Positions 7,082 to 14,057 are shown, counted from the first letter of the stretch. The stretch is 16,776 nucleotides of DNA from an uncultured Slackia sp. (GCA_934646845.1 CAKUEV010000018.1:1-16776); one strand, 5' to 3'. Translations and numbers: made by a program. The notes: generated by a model from the sequence alone, not told the origin.

Positions 7082-7519
7082 TTATGAATGCGCCTCGTCG
7101 TAGAGCTCTTGGATGCCTTCCGGCAAGCCGTCACGCAACATTGCTTTGAGCCGGTCTTCGTCCCCATCGTGAAGCGCGGTCTCGTAATACCAGCATTTGA
7201 ACCTCACCATCGCAAGGGCCTTCTGCAGCCGTGCGATTTCCTCTTCTGCTTGCGCGCGGCGCGCCTCAAACAACGCCTTGCGGTCGGCATAGGACGCAGG
7301 CCCTTCTTGCACCATCGAGACGAACTTCTTGATGTCCTTGATTTCGAGACCCGTTTTCTTCAGGCAATCGATAATGCGCAGCAGTTCGAGTTCGTCTTCA
7401 TCGAATTGACGAATGCTGCCCGCGCGTTTCAGGTTGGGGAAGAGCCCTTCCTTATCGTAATAGCGCAGCGTGGAAACCGGAATGTCGAACATCTCCGAAA
7501 CCTGCCCAATGGTGTACAT
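7082..7519 (-). CDS. MerR-family regulator of the adjacent alcohol dehydrogenase
   Basis: A 145-residue protein. The N-terminal winged helix starts MYTIGQVSEMFDIPVSTLRYY, named here as residues 1-21, followed by DKEGLFPNLKR and an IRQFDEDELELLRII segment. A long dimerising helix runs at about residues 75-110 (RRAQAEEEIARLQKALAMVRFK). The C-terminus has no conserved metal-binding Cys pair; the single CWYYE Cys is not typical of metal sensors, so an AdhR-like role in sensing aldehydes or redox stress is more likely. ATG 7519 follows AAAGGAAG. It diverges from the dehydrogenase at 7629 across 109 bp holding a MerR-style operator. Confidence 0.92.
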   Translation of the reverse strand: MYTIGQVSEMFDIPVSTLRYYDKEGLFPNLKRAGSIRQFDEDELELLRIIDCLKKTGLEIKDIKKFVSMVQEGPASYADRKALFEARRAQAEEEIARLQKALAMVRFKCWYYETALHDGDEDRLKAMLRDGLPEGIQELYDEAHS

Positions 7520-7547
7520 GCCGCTTCCTTTCGAAAATATTCCAAAA

Positions 7548-7582
7548 ACCCTTGACCTAAAGTCAGGTTGAGGGTCTACGGT
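7548..7582 (+). promoter_or_regulatory. MerR-type promoter/operator with 19-bp spacer
   Basis: The -35 box TTGACC (7552-7557) and -10 box TACGGT (7577-7582) are 19 bp apart, the overlong spacing that MerR activators correct by twisting DNA. Lying across it is an inverted repeat, ACCCTTGACCT (7548-7558) and AGGTTGAGGGT (7565-7575), with 9 of 11 pairs matching. This is as expected for activation of the dehydrogenase by the divergent MerR protein. Confidence 0.75.
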
Positions 7583-7628
7583 AAAGCCATTCTACCAAGC
7601 AAGCCCGTAGGATGAAAGGAAGAAACGC

Positions 7629-8798
7629 ATGCTCGGGTCTTTCACGTATCACAACCCCACCAAAATATACTTCGGCCCAGACGCGCTTGAGGGCCTCGCG
7701 GGCGAGCTCGCGAAATACGGACCGAACGTCGTGCTCGTTTACGGCGGCGGCTCCATTAAGAAAAACGGCGTATACGACCAGGTGAACGCCGTATTGAACG
7801 AAGCCGGCAAGAACGTGACCGAAATTGCCGGCGTCATGCCGAACCCTACCGTCGAGAAGCTTCGCGAAGGCGTTGCCACGGCGAAAGCGGCCAATGCCGA
7901 TTTGATTTTGGCCGTGGGCGGTGGATCGGTGTGCGATTACTCCAAGGCGGTGTCGGTTTCGGCAAACTGTGACGACGACCCATGGGAAAAGTATTTCGTC
8001 CGCTTTGAAGAGCCCGACTGCCCAGTTATTCCCGTAGGATGCGTGCTCACCATGGCCGGCACAGGTTCGGAAATGAACGCAGGAGCCGTGATTACCGACC
8101 ATACTGCAAAGCTCAAAGTGGGACACGTGTTCGCGAGCAGCGATGTGATGCCCCGATTCTCGATTCTCAACCCCGAATTCACCTTGAGCTTGCCGTATAG
8201 GCAGGTTATGGCTGGCATCTATGACACGTTCAACCATATTTGCGAGCAATATTTCAGCGGCATCGACGACAATGTGAGCGACAGCATCGCCGAGGGCCTT
8301 ATGCGCAGCGTGGTCGAGAACGGCCGCATTGCTGCAAAAGACGACCAGAATTACGAGGCACGCAGCAACATCATGTGGGCTGCGACCTGGGCGCTGAACA
8401 CGCTCATCGCCAAAGGCAAGTCCACCGACTGGATGGTTCACATGCTTGGCCAGGGCGTGGGGGCCGTGACTGACGCAACCCACGGCATGACGCTTTCCGC
8501 GGTAAGCCTTCCGTACTACCGCTTCATCATGGACGCGGGCCTGCCGAAATTCGCGCGCTTCGCGACGCATGTGTGGGGCATTGACCCTGCTGGCAAGGGC
8601 GAACGCGAGCTCGCCGAAGCTGGCCTCGCCGCGATGGAGGCGTGGATGCGAGAGCTGGGCGTCGCGATGAACCTCACGGAGCTGGGCGTGACCGAGGCCG
8701 ACCTGGGCGATATTGCGGACGCGACCTTCATCTTGGACGGCGGCTACAAAACGCTCACTAAAGCTGACGTGCGCGGCATTTTGGAGCAATGCCTGTAG
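7629..8798 (+). CDS. Iron-containing alcohol dehydrogenase (BDH/YqhD-like)
   Basis: A 389-residue group III metal-dependent alcohol dehydrogenase, close to the usual family length. It interconverts aldehydes and alcohols with NAD(P)H in the cytoplasm. The nucleotide-binding GGGS is at about residues 39-42 (YGGGSIKKNGVYDQV) and a second glycine motif is GGGSVCDYSK. All four metal ligands are in place: Asp199 and His203 in YDTFNH, His271 in MVHMLGQ, and His285 in TDATHG. The spacing equals that of E. coli YqhD (194, 198, 267, 281). ATG 7629 has GAAAGGAAG upstream. The natural substrate is unknown; aldehyde detoxification is plausible given the MerR control. Confidence 0.95.
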   Translation: MLGSFTYHNPTKIYFGPDALEGLAGELAKYGPNVVLVYGGGSIKKNGVYDQVNAVLNEAGKNVTEIAGVMPNPTVEKLREGVATAKAANADLILAVGGGSVCDYSKAVSVSANCDDDPWEKYFVRFEEPDCPVIPVGCVLTMAGTGSEMNAGAVITDHTAKLKVGHVFASSDVMPRFSILNPEFTLSLPYRQVMAGIYDTFNHICEQYFSGIDDNVSDSIAEGLMRSVVENGRIAAKDDQNYEARSNIMWAATWALNTLIAKGKSTDWMVHMLGQGVGAVTDATHGMTLSAVSLPYYRFIMDAGLPKFARFATHVWGIDPAGKGERELAEAGLAAMEAWMRELGVAMNLTELGVTEADLGDIADATFILDGGYKTLTKADVRGILEQCL

Positions 8799-8821
8799 GA
8801 GGAAAGGTCGCCCGAAGCAGC

Positions 8822-8866
8822 GAATCCTCGGCGCGCAGCCAGGTTTAGGCCACGCGTCGAGGATTC
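8822..8866. terminator. Hairpin between convergent genes, possible terminator
   Basis: GAATCCTCG (8822-8830) pairs perfectly with CGAGGATTC (8858-8866) and the stem extends inward through CGCG with one wobble. It is 23 bp past the dehydrogenase stop and faces the minus-strand HAD gene. No T-run follows on either strand, so termination is uncertain. Confidence 0.4.
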
Positions 8867-8920
8867 TTGCCGGGCTTAAGTAGCACGCCCAGGGTCCTTG
8901 CCGTGTTTGGGCCGTGCTCC
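8860..8920. repeat. Degenerate tandem repeat of about 30 bp
   Basis: Two adjoining units, 8860-8890 and 8891-8920, share the pattern AGG-n-T-n-CTTGCCG-n-G-n-TT and a similar GC-rich end. A weaker third unit may precede them. They are noncoding and fill most of the gap after the dehydrogenase. Confidence 0.35.
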
Positions 8921-8978
8921 AAGGTTCAAAAGGGCAATCGCCTTCCGCAGTACGCCATGCTGAGTCGTCAACGCAACA

Positions 8979-9449
8979 TCATCCTCGCAACGTAGCGCGC
9001 AAGCGATTGGCATGAATCAGCAGGTCAAATGCATCAATCGGAGTCGTTACTACCACGTCGGCGCACGACAACAGCTTGCCGCATGCGCCTTCCTTACCTA
9101 CAATCGCGAACGAAAGCGCAGCCTCTTCGAACATGGCGATGTCGTTGAAGCCGTTGCCGATGCATACGCAGCCCTGCGAGCCGAGTTCGCGCACGATGGC
9201 CGCTTTGCAAGCACTCGCGTCTTCGCGATCAAACACGCGCACGTCAACCGGAAGGCCTGCGCATTCCGCTCGCACTGTTCCGAAGGTATCCGCGGTTAGC
9301 ACGCTGACCTGCACGTGTTCCGCAATTTCCCCAATGCGGCCCGCAACGCCTTCTATAAGATGCCCATCGGTTGCAATGGTGCCGTTGTAGTCGCACACCA
9401 CATGGTGGAACCCAAATGCTCCACGTCCGGGGATATCGATTTCCAGCAT
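8979..9449 (-). CDS. Small HAD-superfamily hydrolase
   Basis: A 156-residue minimal HAD protein with no cap domain. Motif I is DYNGT (Asp20 nucleophile), motif II is the Thr in SVLTADT (Thr52), motif III is probably Lys82, and motif IV is GNGFND (98-103). In motif I the second acidic residue of the phosphatase DxD is Asn. Similar replacements occur in P-type ATPase domains and in the small 'soluble P-type ATPase' group that this protein resembles in length. It may therefore hydrolyse slowly or act on an unusual phosphoester. The start is ATG 9449 behind GGAAAGGAA; the open frame continues to 9602 without family features. It converges on the dehydrogenase gene. Confidence 0.85.
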   Translation of the reverse strand: MLEIDIPGRGAFGFHHVVCDYNGTIATDGHLIEGVAGRIGEIAEHVQVSVLTADTFGTVRAECAGLPVDVRVFDREDASACKAAIVRELGSQGCVCIGNGFNDIAMFEEAALSFAIVGKEGACGKLLSCADVVVTTPIDAFDLLIHANRLRATLRG

Positions 9450-9733
9450 AGGGGAGGGTTCCTTTCCATCGTGGAGCAACGGTTCCGCGGCTCGACCATG
9501 CAGCAATGGACTGCAGTTTATAGGACAACAGGGTACAACAACCCGCGGGCCTCCTCCTTTGCAGATGCGCAAGAGCAACGCCACGGCGATTTGTGGCATC
9601 ATCGAGCACTCTCGACTACGGCTTCAACAGGACCCTCCGCTCGCAGCACCAAACGCCTGAGACCCCTCAAATGTGCCGTTTCCACAACCGAATCGGCCTT
9701 CTGCGACTGCAAAAACAGCATCGTTGCGCCAAC
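9450..9733. other. Noncoding stretch upstream of the HAD gene
   Basis: It should hold the minus-strand promoter of the HAD gene, but no consensus pair stands out. Short open frames on both strands lack ribosome sites and family features. It borders the first inverted-repeat element. Confidence 0.4.
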
Positions 9734-9929
9734 CATGTCCAGTTTCTGAGTTTTTTGGCACAAATTTGCGGTTGTGAACGATTCGCTTCCCCATGCAGAA
9801 AGAAGCGATTTATAAAACACCAGGTCAGAAGCGAGCTAATACATCGATCTATTGAGAAAAGTCCAAGAAGTGCCTTATATATCGTTCACAACCGTAATTT
9901 TCTGCCAAAATCACCGGAATCGGGACACG
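9734..9929. mobile_element. MITE-like inverted-repeat element, copy 1 (196 bp)
   Basis: A 49-nt left end (9734-9782) and 49-nt right end (9881-9929) are inverted copies sharing TGTCC, TTTTGGCA and CGGTTGTGAACGAT. The 98-nt middle is AT-richer and contains CCAGGTCAGAAGC (9820-9832). Copy 2 at 11721-11914 has the same structure, direction and central motif. It contains no open frame with support. Likeness continues for some bases past the right end in both copies, so the true border may be wider. No target duplication is evident by eye. It could be a nonautonomous transposon or a large structured RNA or DNA hairpin. Confidence 0.7.
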
Positions 9930-9959
9930 ATTCCGGCAAAGCCCCAAAAGAAGAGAAGC

Positions 9960-10064
9960 GATCAAGCGAATTCGGTGGGCAAACAGGCAAACGCGGTGGG
10001 GGACCATGCGAATTCGAGGGGGGACCAGGTGAACGCGGCGGGAGACCACCCCAACGCGCCCTCG
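9960..10064. repeat. Five 21-bp tandem repeats
   Basis: Units at 9960, 9981, 10002, 10023 and 10044, each 21 bp, share GA-C-CA-n-G-n-GAA-n-CG-n-GGGGG. On the + strand one frame reads a heptapeptide pattern (DQANSVG, KQANAVG, DHANSRG, DQVNAAG, DHPNAPS), but no good ribosome site or family supports a gene, and the opposite strand is open too. The surrounding 9930-10311 has no gene I can support. Confidence 0.75.
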
Positions 10065-10227
10065 AAGCGCAAGCGTCCCGAGGAAAACAATGCGTCTCAA
10101 CGCGCTAACCGCGCCTTCGCAACGCGCCAACCGAACCTTCGCAGCACGCAAAGAGGGTCCCGTAACGCGCAAAGGCCCCTACGCTTTTCCTAATACCTCC
10201 ACGAAGGCTTCGACCTACACTTCCACA

Positions 10228-10287
10228 AACGCCTCCCCAAACGCTTCTCCGAATGCCTCTCCGAACGCTTCTCCGAATGCTTTCCTC
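10228..10287. repeat. Five 12-bp tandem repeats past the nuclease gene
   Basis: Units at 10228, 10240, 10252, 10264 and 10276 alternate AACGCTTCTCCG and AATGCCTCTCCG-like forms. They lie 25-84 bp beyond the stop of the minus-strand nuclease gene. The last coded residues of that gene (EALGEA) resemble what the repeat would encode in another frame (GEAFGEAF), so the coding end may derive from the same repeat. Confidence 0.8.
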
Positions 10288-10311
10288 AAGCACCTCCACG
10301 AAGGTCTCGCC

Positions 10312-11547
10312 CTATGCCTCCCCGAGCGCTTCGCCCTCGCCCACAACCACGATTCCAAGCTCTCGCCAGAGCTTTTCTTGCTTAAGACGAAAATCGCCCG
10401 GCAAACGCAGCCTCTTGCCAAGAATATGCGCGATACCGTGCACGGCCTGGTCGAACAGCGGCGCGCGACGTAGATGCTCGGCCGTTATGTTCACGCTCGT
10501 CACGCCCATGGATTCGAGCGCAGTACGTCGTATGGAGTCGTTCGCAAGCAGGCGCTCCGCCGAATGGTACTCCGAGCTGTCGTATTCCACATCGAGGCGC
10601 GCGGCGGGCCAATACAAATCGCAGCGCAACGACGCGCGCCCCGTCGCGGCCACCGTTTTCGGCAATGGCATCTCGGCATTCATAATCGGATGGGGCAAGC
10701 CGTAGCCGCCAAGCGAATAGGGGAGGCATAGCAGCATGGCGAGCTCGCTTTCGCGCGGCGATGCCGAGCCTGCAACAATATGGGCAAGCGCGCGCCGCGT
10801 TTTCTTTGCACCTTTGAACTGGGGAGATTGATCGACGAATGCCGCAAGTGCGCGAGGCGAGGTGAGCGGGACGGCATCATATTGAGCCGAACCAAACGTC
10901 GATGTGCGGCGGTACGTTCCGCAAAGCTCCAAACCGAGCGCAATGAGCTGTTCGAGGGAAAGCACGTTCGCCATTTCGCAAAACGCCATCTCTGGCGTGC
11001 TGATATACAGGCTGTCTTCGATTTGCATGAATGATCGCGGATGAAATGGTCCCTTGCGAACCGACGTTTCGATTCCGCCTCTCGCGCGACGAAGGCGGGC
11101 ATGCGCTACGGTCGCGTGAACCGGCGCCTCGTCCCCAAAGAAATGAGCGCACGCCGAGGGGTCAAACGCGGGAGCGGCACCCGACTCAAGAAGCTTAACA
11201 GCCGCCTTCGTGTCGCGTTCTAATCTGCGACGATAATCACGCGAGCTCTGAAACATGGCGGGCATGCTTCGGTTGGAGTGCGCGTTTGGGCCGGCGGCCG
11301 CGTCTTGATTCGGGAAGGTGTCTCGGCCGACGAGCGCATCGCGTTCCGCAAGCGAGCCTTGGTCTGCAGGCGAGTTTTGATTCACAGGCGAGCCCTGGCC
11401 GGCAGGCGAGCTCTGGTCAGCAGGCGAGCCCTGGTCCTCAGGCGAGCCTTGACCGGCGGTCACATTTCGACATCCAAGCGCACTTCTGCCTGCAGCCAAC
11501 CCATTCCAAACGCGCAAAGCGCTCTGTCTTCCGAGCACAATAGCCAT
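10312..11547 (-). CDS. Protein with C-terminal DUF559/Vsr-like nuclease domain
   Basis: A 411-residue protein. It opens with a conserved-looking MAIVLGRQSALRVW, then a Gln/Gly/Ser/Pro hexapeptide repeat (residues 33-86) that is surely disordered, then a central helical region (about 100-290). A C-terminal domain (about 305-378) carries the PD-(D/E)XK-like pattern D310-x10-E321-x-D323-x4-H328, then N-D337-x2-RR and a TALESMG-x-TSVNIT strand, as in DUF559 and Vsr-type endonucleases. It may nick or cut DNA, or be a catalytically altered binding protein. The layout recalls AbiEi-like proteins fused to DUF559. ATG 11547 follows GGAGGAAGAGG. It sits alone between two inverted-repeat elements and near minisatellites, which suggests an accessory defence or mobility role. 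That role is inference. Confidence 0.75.
   Translation of the reverse strand: MAIVLGRQSALRVWNGLAAGRSALGCRNVTAGQGSPEDQGSPADQSSPAGQGSPVNQNSPADQGSLAERDALVGRDTFPNQDAAAGPNAHSNRSMPAMFQSSRDYRRRLERDTKAAVKLLESGAAPAFDPSACAHFFGDEAPVHATVAHARLRRARGGIETSVRKGPFHPRSFMQIEDSLYISTPEMAFCEMANVLSLEQLIALGLELCGTYRRTSTFGSAQYDAVPLTSPRALAAFVDQSPQFKGAKKTRRALAHIVAGSASPRESELAMLLCLPYSLGGYGLPHPIMNAEMPLPKTVAATGRASLRCDLYWPAARLDVEYDSSEYHSAERLLANDSIRRTALESMGVTSVNITAEHLRRAPLFDQAVHGIAHILGKRLRLPGDFRLKQEKLWRELGIVVVGEGEALGEA
11290..11451 (-). repeat. 18-bp in-frame tandem repeat inside the nuclease gene
   Basis: Nine units of 18 bp code for the hexapeptides QGSPED, QGSPAD, QSSPAG, QGSPVN, QNSPAD, QGSLAE, RDALVG, RDTFPN and QDAAAG. 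The first six (11344-11451) are well conserved and the last three decay. The period is a multiple of three, so copy-number change alters linker length without breaking the frame. Confidence 0.85.
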
Positions 11548-11720
11548 GGCGGCCTCTTCCTCCGACGACTATGCAACGCACCGAATGCGGCTTCACCGAC
11601 AACGGCGCTTTCGCGATGTCGGCGTTTGTTTTCGCGACAGCGGCTTTTCGGCAGCAACGCCGTTTCCGCAAAGGCGATATCTTCCGCAACCGGGAATTAT
11701 GCGATGCACTCTATCATGAA
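11548..11720. other. Upstream region of the nuclease gene
   Basis: It contains the ribosome site of the minus-strand nuclease gene (GGAGGAAGAGG just upstream of ATG 11547). No promoter pair is clear, and open frames here lack support. Confidence 0.4.
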
Positions 11721-11914
11721 CGTGTCCGTTTCCTTCCCGTTTTGGCACAAATTTGCGGTTGTGAACGATGAAATTTTTGGAACGCAAAAAGCGCTTTCTA
11801 AAAGGCCAGGTCAGAAGCTCGGCGCTTGAAAGCGCATTCAAATAAGTCTCTATGTGCGACCAAAAACCGTTCACAACCGCAAATTTGTGCCAGAATCGCC
11901 GAAGTCGGGACACG
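11721..11914. mobile_element. MITE-like inverted-repeat element, copy 2 (194 bp)
   Basis: The left end (11721-11769) and right end (11866-11914) are 49-nt inverted copies with near-perfect GGCACAAATTTGCGG cores and GTGTCC/GGGACAC tips. The central CCAGGTCAGAAGC (11806-11818) sits at the same offset as in copy 1. Both copies face the same way about 2 kb apart and bracket the nuclease gene with its repeats. The following 11915-12067 holds no supported gene. Confidence 0.7.
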
Positions 11915-12067
11915 TTTTCAGCGAAGCCGAAAACGAACGGAAGCGCGATAGCAAAGCGAAGCACTAAGGCCGTGCAAACCCGTGACGCATGGCTCCCTTG
12001 TCGAACAATAAGCCATTTGCGTGAGAGAAAGCGCAAAGATCGCAAGCCCGCGACACCACGTGTACCC

Positions 12068-12655
12068 TCAGCGGAAAATCACCCATTTGCACAGGCAGAA
12101 TCCCCAGATGCCCTGCATGGCCATGGTGATGAATTTGCCAAGCATCTCGGGGCAGCCGAATGACGCAGCTGCCCAACCTATGAACCACGTGCCAAACAGG
12201 AAATTCCAAATATAAAGGGCGACGAACATGGCCACGCTGCGCCAAAAATTGCTCGACGACTTGAACGTGATGTTGCGATTCATAAGGAAATTGAACGAAC
12301 CCGAACACGCAACCGCGATGCCGTTCGCAATGCCCGTCGGCAACGCGAGCTGAGCTAGGGCAAACACGCCGAACTCGACAAACGTCTGCATGATGGACAC
12401 GCCGTAATACATGAACGCCTGGCGAATACCTTGAGCGAAAAACGATTGGCCCACCCGCCTTTTGGCGGCATCGGCCTGTTCCGCGACGGCATCGGCTCGT
12501 TCCCCATCGACGCACGTTTGTCCAGCATCAATGCACATCTGCCCCTCGCCACCAGCTCTTTCTTCGTCGAAGCAAAACCGGTCGGCGCCAATACGGCTCT
12601 GTCCGTCGTGTACAAGAACGTGTTTCTTGAGGGTATGTACCTGCGCGTTTTCCAT
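12068..12655 (-). CDS. GtrA-like membrane protein
   Basis: 195 residues, of which about 74-195 are a GtrA-like domain with four transmembrane helices: RQAFMYYGVSIMQTFVEFGVF, given here as residues 78-98, then SGSFNFLMNRNITFKSSSNF near the second helix, and a C-terminal WVIFR. GtrA-type proteins are thought to flip or position polyprenol-linked sugars for cell-surface glycosylation. Residues 1-73 are an unusual polar, low-complexity extension (DGERADAVAEQADAAKRR). The ATG at 12655 has no clear ribosome site; Met40 (12538), close behind GAGGGG, may be the true start. It lies downstream of the ZIP transporter gene on the same strand. Confidence 0.8.
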   Translation of the reverse strand: MENAQVHTLKKHVLVHDGQSRIGADRFCFDEERAGGEGQMCIDAGQTCVDGERADAVAEQADAAKRRVGQSFFAQGIRQAFMYYGVSIMQTFVEFGVFALAQLALPTGIANGIAVACSGSFNFLMNRNITFKSSSNFWRSVAMFVALYIWNFLFGTWFIGWAAASFGCPEMLGKFITMAMQGIWGFCLCKWVIFR

Positions 12656-12759
12656 AAACGCGATTCTAAAACTCGCGCGCGAACGCCGTCGAAACGTTAC
12701 CTTTTCGTTGAGGGTAGCGAAAACAGCGCGCGAACCACGCCCTCCGCCAGCAGCAACGA

Positions 12760-12808
12760 CCCACCCAACAACAACAACAACAGCCCGCCCAACAACAACA
12801 GCCCGCCC
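12760..12808. repeat. CAA microsatellite and duplicated 18-mer, G-rich on the minus strand
   Basis: AACAACAACAGCCCGCCC occurs twice in tandem (12773-12790 and 12791-12808) after a CCCACCC (12760-12766). On the minus strand this gives three GGG-n-GGG pairs with GTT-rich spacers, enough G-runs for a quadruplex. It lies between the ZIP gene and the GtrA-like gene. Confidence 0.7.
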
Positions 12809-12851
12809 AGCATCAATTGCCCCGCCTCAACCTCACCCCTTTGCCGAGCCT

Positions 12852-13595
12852 TTACCCCAGCGCCACATCGAGCACCATCATCATGCTGAAGCCCACGGCG
12901 AAAAACACCGTGCCCAAATTCGAGTGCCGACCTTGGGATATTTCGGGCATGAGTTCCTCGACCACGACATACAGCATGGCACCCGCCGCAAAACTCAACA
13001 GATACGGAAGCGCCGAAATCACAAACTGCGAAGCCAGAATCGTGAGCACCGCACCAATGGGCTCAACGACGCCCGAAAGAACACCGCCCACAAACGCCTT
13101 GCGCCGACTTACGCCCTCAGCTCGTAGCGGCATCGAAACAATCGCGCCTTCAGGGAAATTCTGAATCGCGATGCCGAGCGACAAAGCAAGCGCGCTCGCT
13201 GCCGTGATTTGCATATTCCCCGCAAGAAAGCCCGCATACATAACGCCAACAGCCATACCTTCGGGAATATTGTGCAAGGTCACCGCCAGAAGCATCATCG
13301 TCGTACGGCTCAACGTGCTTTTTGGCCCCTCCGATTGCTCGCTGCCCACATGCAGGTGGGGAATTACATGGTCAAGAACGAGCAGAAACAACACGCCCGT
13401 CCAGAACCCCGCAAACGCTGGGAAAAACGACAATCTTCCCATAGGCGCCGACTGCTCAATGGCGGGAATAAGCAGGCTCCAAATCGAAGCCGCAACCATA
13501 ACCCCGGCAGCGAAGCCCGCAAGGGAACGCTGCACCAAATTCCCGAGCGGCCTTTTCATGAAGAACACGCAGGCAGCACCGAGCGTCGTGCCCAT
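12852..13595 (-). CDS. ZIP-family divalent metal transporter (GufA-like)
   Basis: 247 residues from ATG 13595, with about eight transmembrane segments. The metal-binding motifs are HNIPEGMAVGV in the fourth-helix region and QNFPEGAIVSMPL in the next, plus EPIGAV and EELMPE. There is a His-containing loop (HVIPHLHVG). It imports Zn, Fe or Mn across the inner membrane. The coding frame continues upstream with ETVLGILIPF, which looks like a normal first helix, but no ATG, GTG or TTG occurs before the TGA upstream. ATA at 13626-13628, preceded by GAGGCGAG, is at the expected start. An iron-box-like sequence lies at 13814-13832. The family is sure; the start is not. Confidence 0.92.
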   Translation of the reverse strand: MGTTLGAACVFFMKRPLGNLVQRSLAGFAAGVMVAASIWSLLIPAIEQSAPMGRLSFFPAFAGFWTGVLFLLVLDHVIPHLHVGSEQSEGPKSTLSRTTMMLLAVTLHNIPEGMAVGVMYAGFLAGNMQITAASALALSLGIAIQNFPEGAIVSMPLRAEGVSRRKAFVGGVLSGVVEPIGAVLTILASQFVISALPYLLSFAAGAMLYVVVEELMPEISQGRHSNLGTVFFAVGFSMMMVLDVALG

Positions 13596-13813
13596 GAAAG
13601 GAATCAGAATTCCGAGAACCGTTTCTATTTGACTCGCCTCGTTTCAGCTGATGGGCGTTCGCATCCTCGACAAGTGGCTCATCTTTTCCCGGAAAGCGCA
13701 GTCGCCTTCTCGAGTGAGGAAGGCGCGCTTTTCCGTATGCGCAGCAATCTGCAAGCGAAAAAGCAGAGCAGCCAACGCGAAAACGAACGTGCGGAGACCA
13801 CCCCTCATTGGTG

Positions 13814-13832
13814 TTAGTATGGGCTAACTTTA
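13814..13832. promoter_or_regulatory. DtxR/iron-box-like site upstream of the ZIP gene
   Basis: TTAGTATGGGCTAACTTTA matches 14 of 19 positions of the DtxR-type box TTAGGTTAGGCTAACCTAA. On the minus strand it overlaps a possible promoter: TTTGTG at 13836-13841, TACTAA at 13814-13819, spacer 16 bp. A metal-dependent repressor controlling a metal importer would fit. The leader to the gene would be about 180 nt. The 13629-13813 stretch holds no other feature I can support. Confidence 0.45.
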
Positions 13833-13878
13833 ACACACAAACGCATCCTCCCGCGTAAAAGAACGCAAACCAATCGAG

Positions 13879-14057
13879 CATTCGCTCAACCGCTCACTAT
13901 CGCATTCGCCAAGGAGGCCCAACCGCAGCATTCATTGGATGCCCAGCCATAGATTCAATAGGGAGCCCGACCGTTGCGCTCGCCAGGGGCGGCAGAACGC
14001 AGCATTCGCCAGGGAACGCGACCGCCACGTTGCTCGCCAAAGAAGCTCCACGTAATG
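13879..14057. repeat. Degenerate 24-28 bp tandem repeats
   Basis: About seven units begin near 13879, 13903, 13929, 13953, 13977, 14003 and 14030. The clearest (13903, 13977, 14003) read CATTCGCCARGG or CGCTCGCCAGGG followed by a CCC/CGC-ACCGC tail. Spacing varies by 24-28 bp, so no coding frame is kept. They fill the gap between the ZIP promoter and the MerR operon. Confidence 0.5.

Noticed and set aside
7563..8789. 408-codon minus-strand open frame opposite the alcohol dehydrogenase
   Set aside because: No family features, while the + strand has all four metal ligands and a ribosome site.
9960..10064. CRISPR array
   Set aside because: Units abut with no spacers, and no cas genes are present.
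9852..10193. 113-codon + strand frame with heptapeptide repeats
   Set aside because: It starts inside the inverted-repeat element without a ribosome site. The repeat pattern follows from the 21-bp period, and the other strand is also open.
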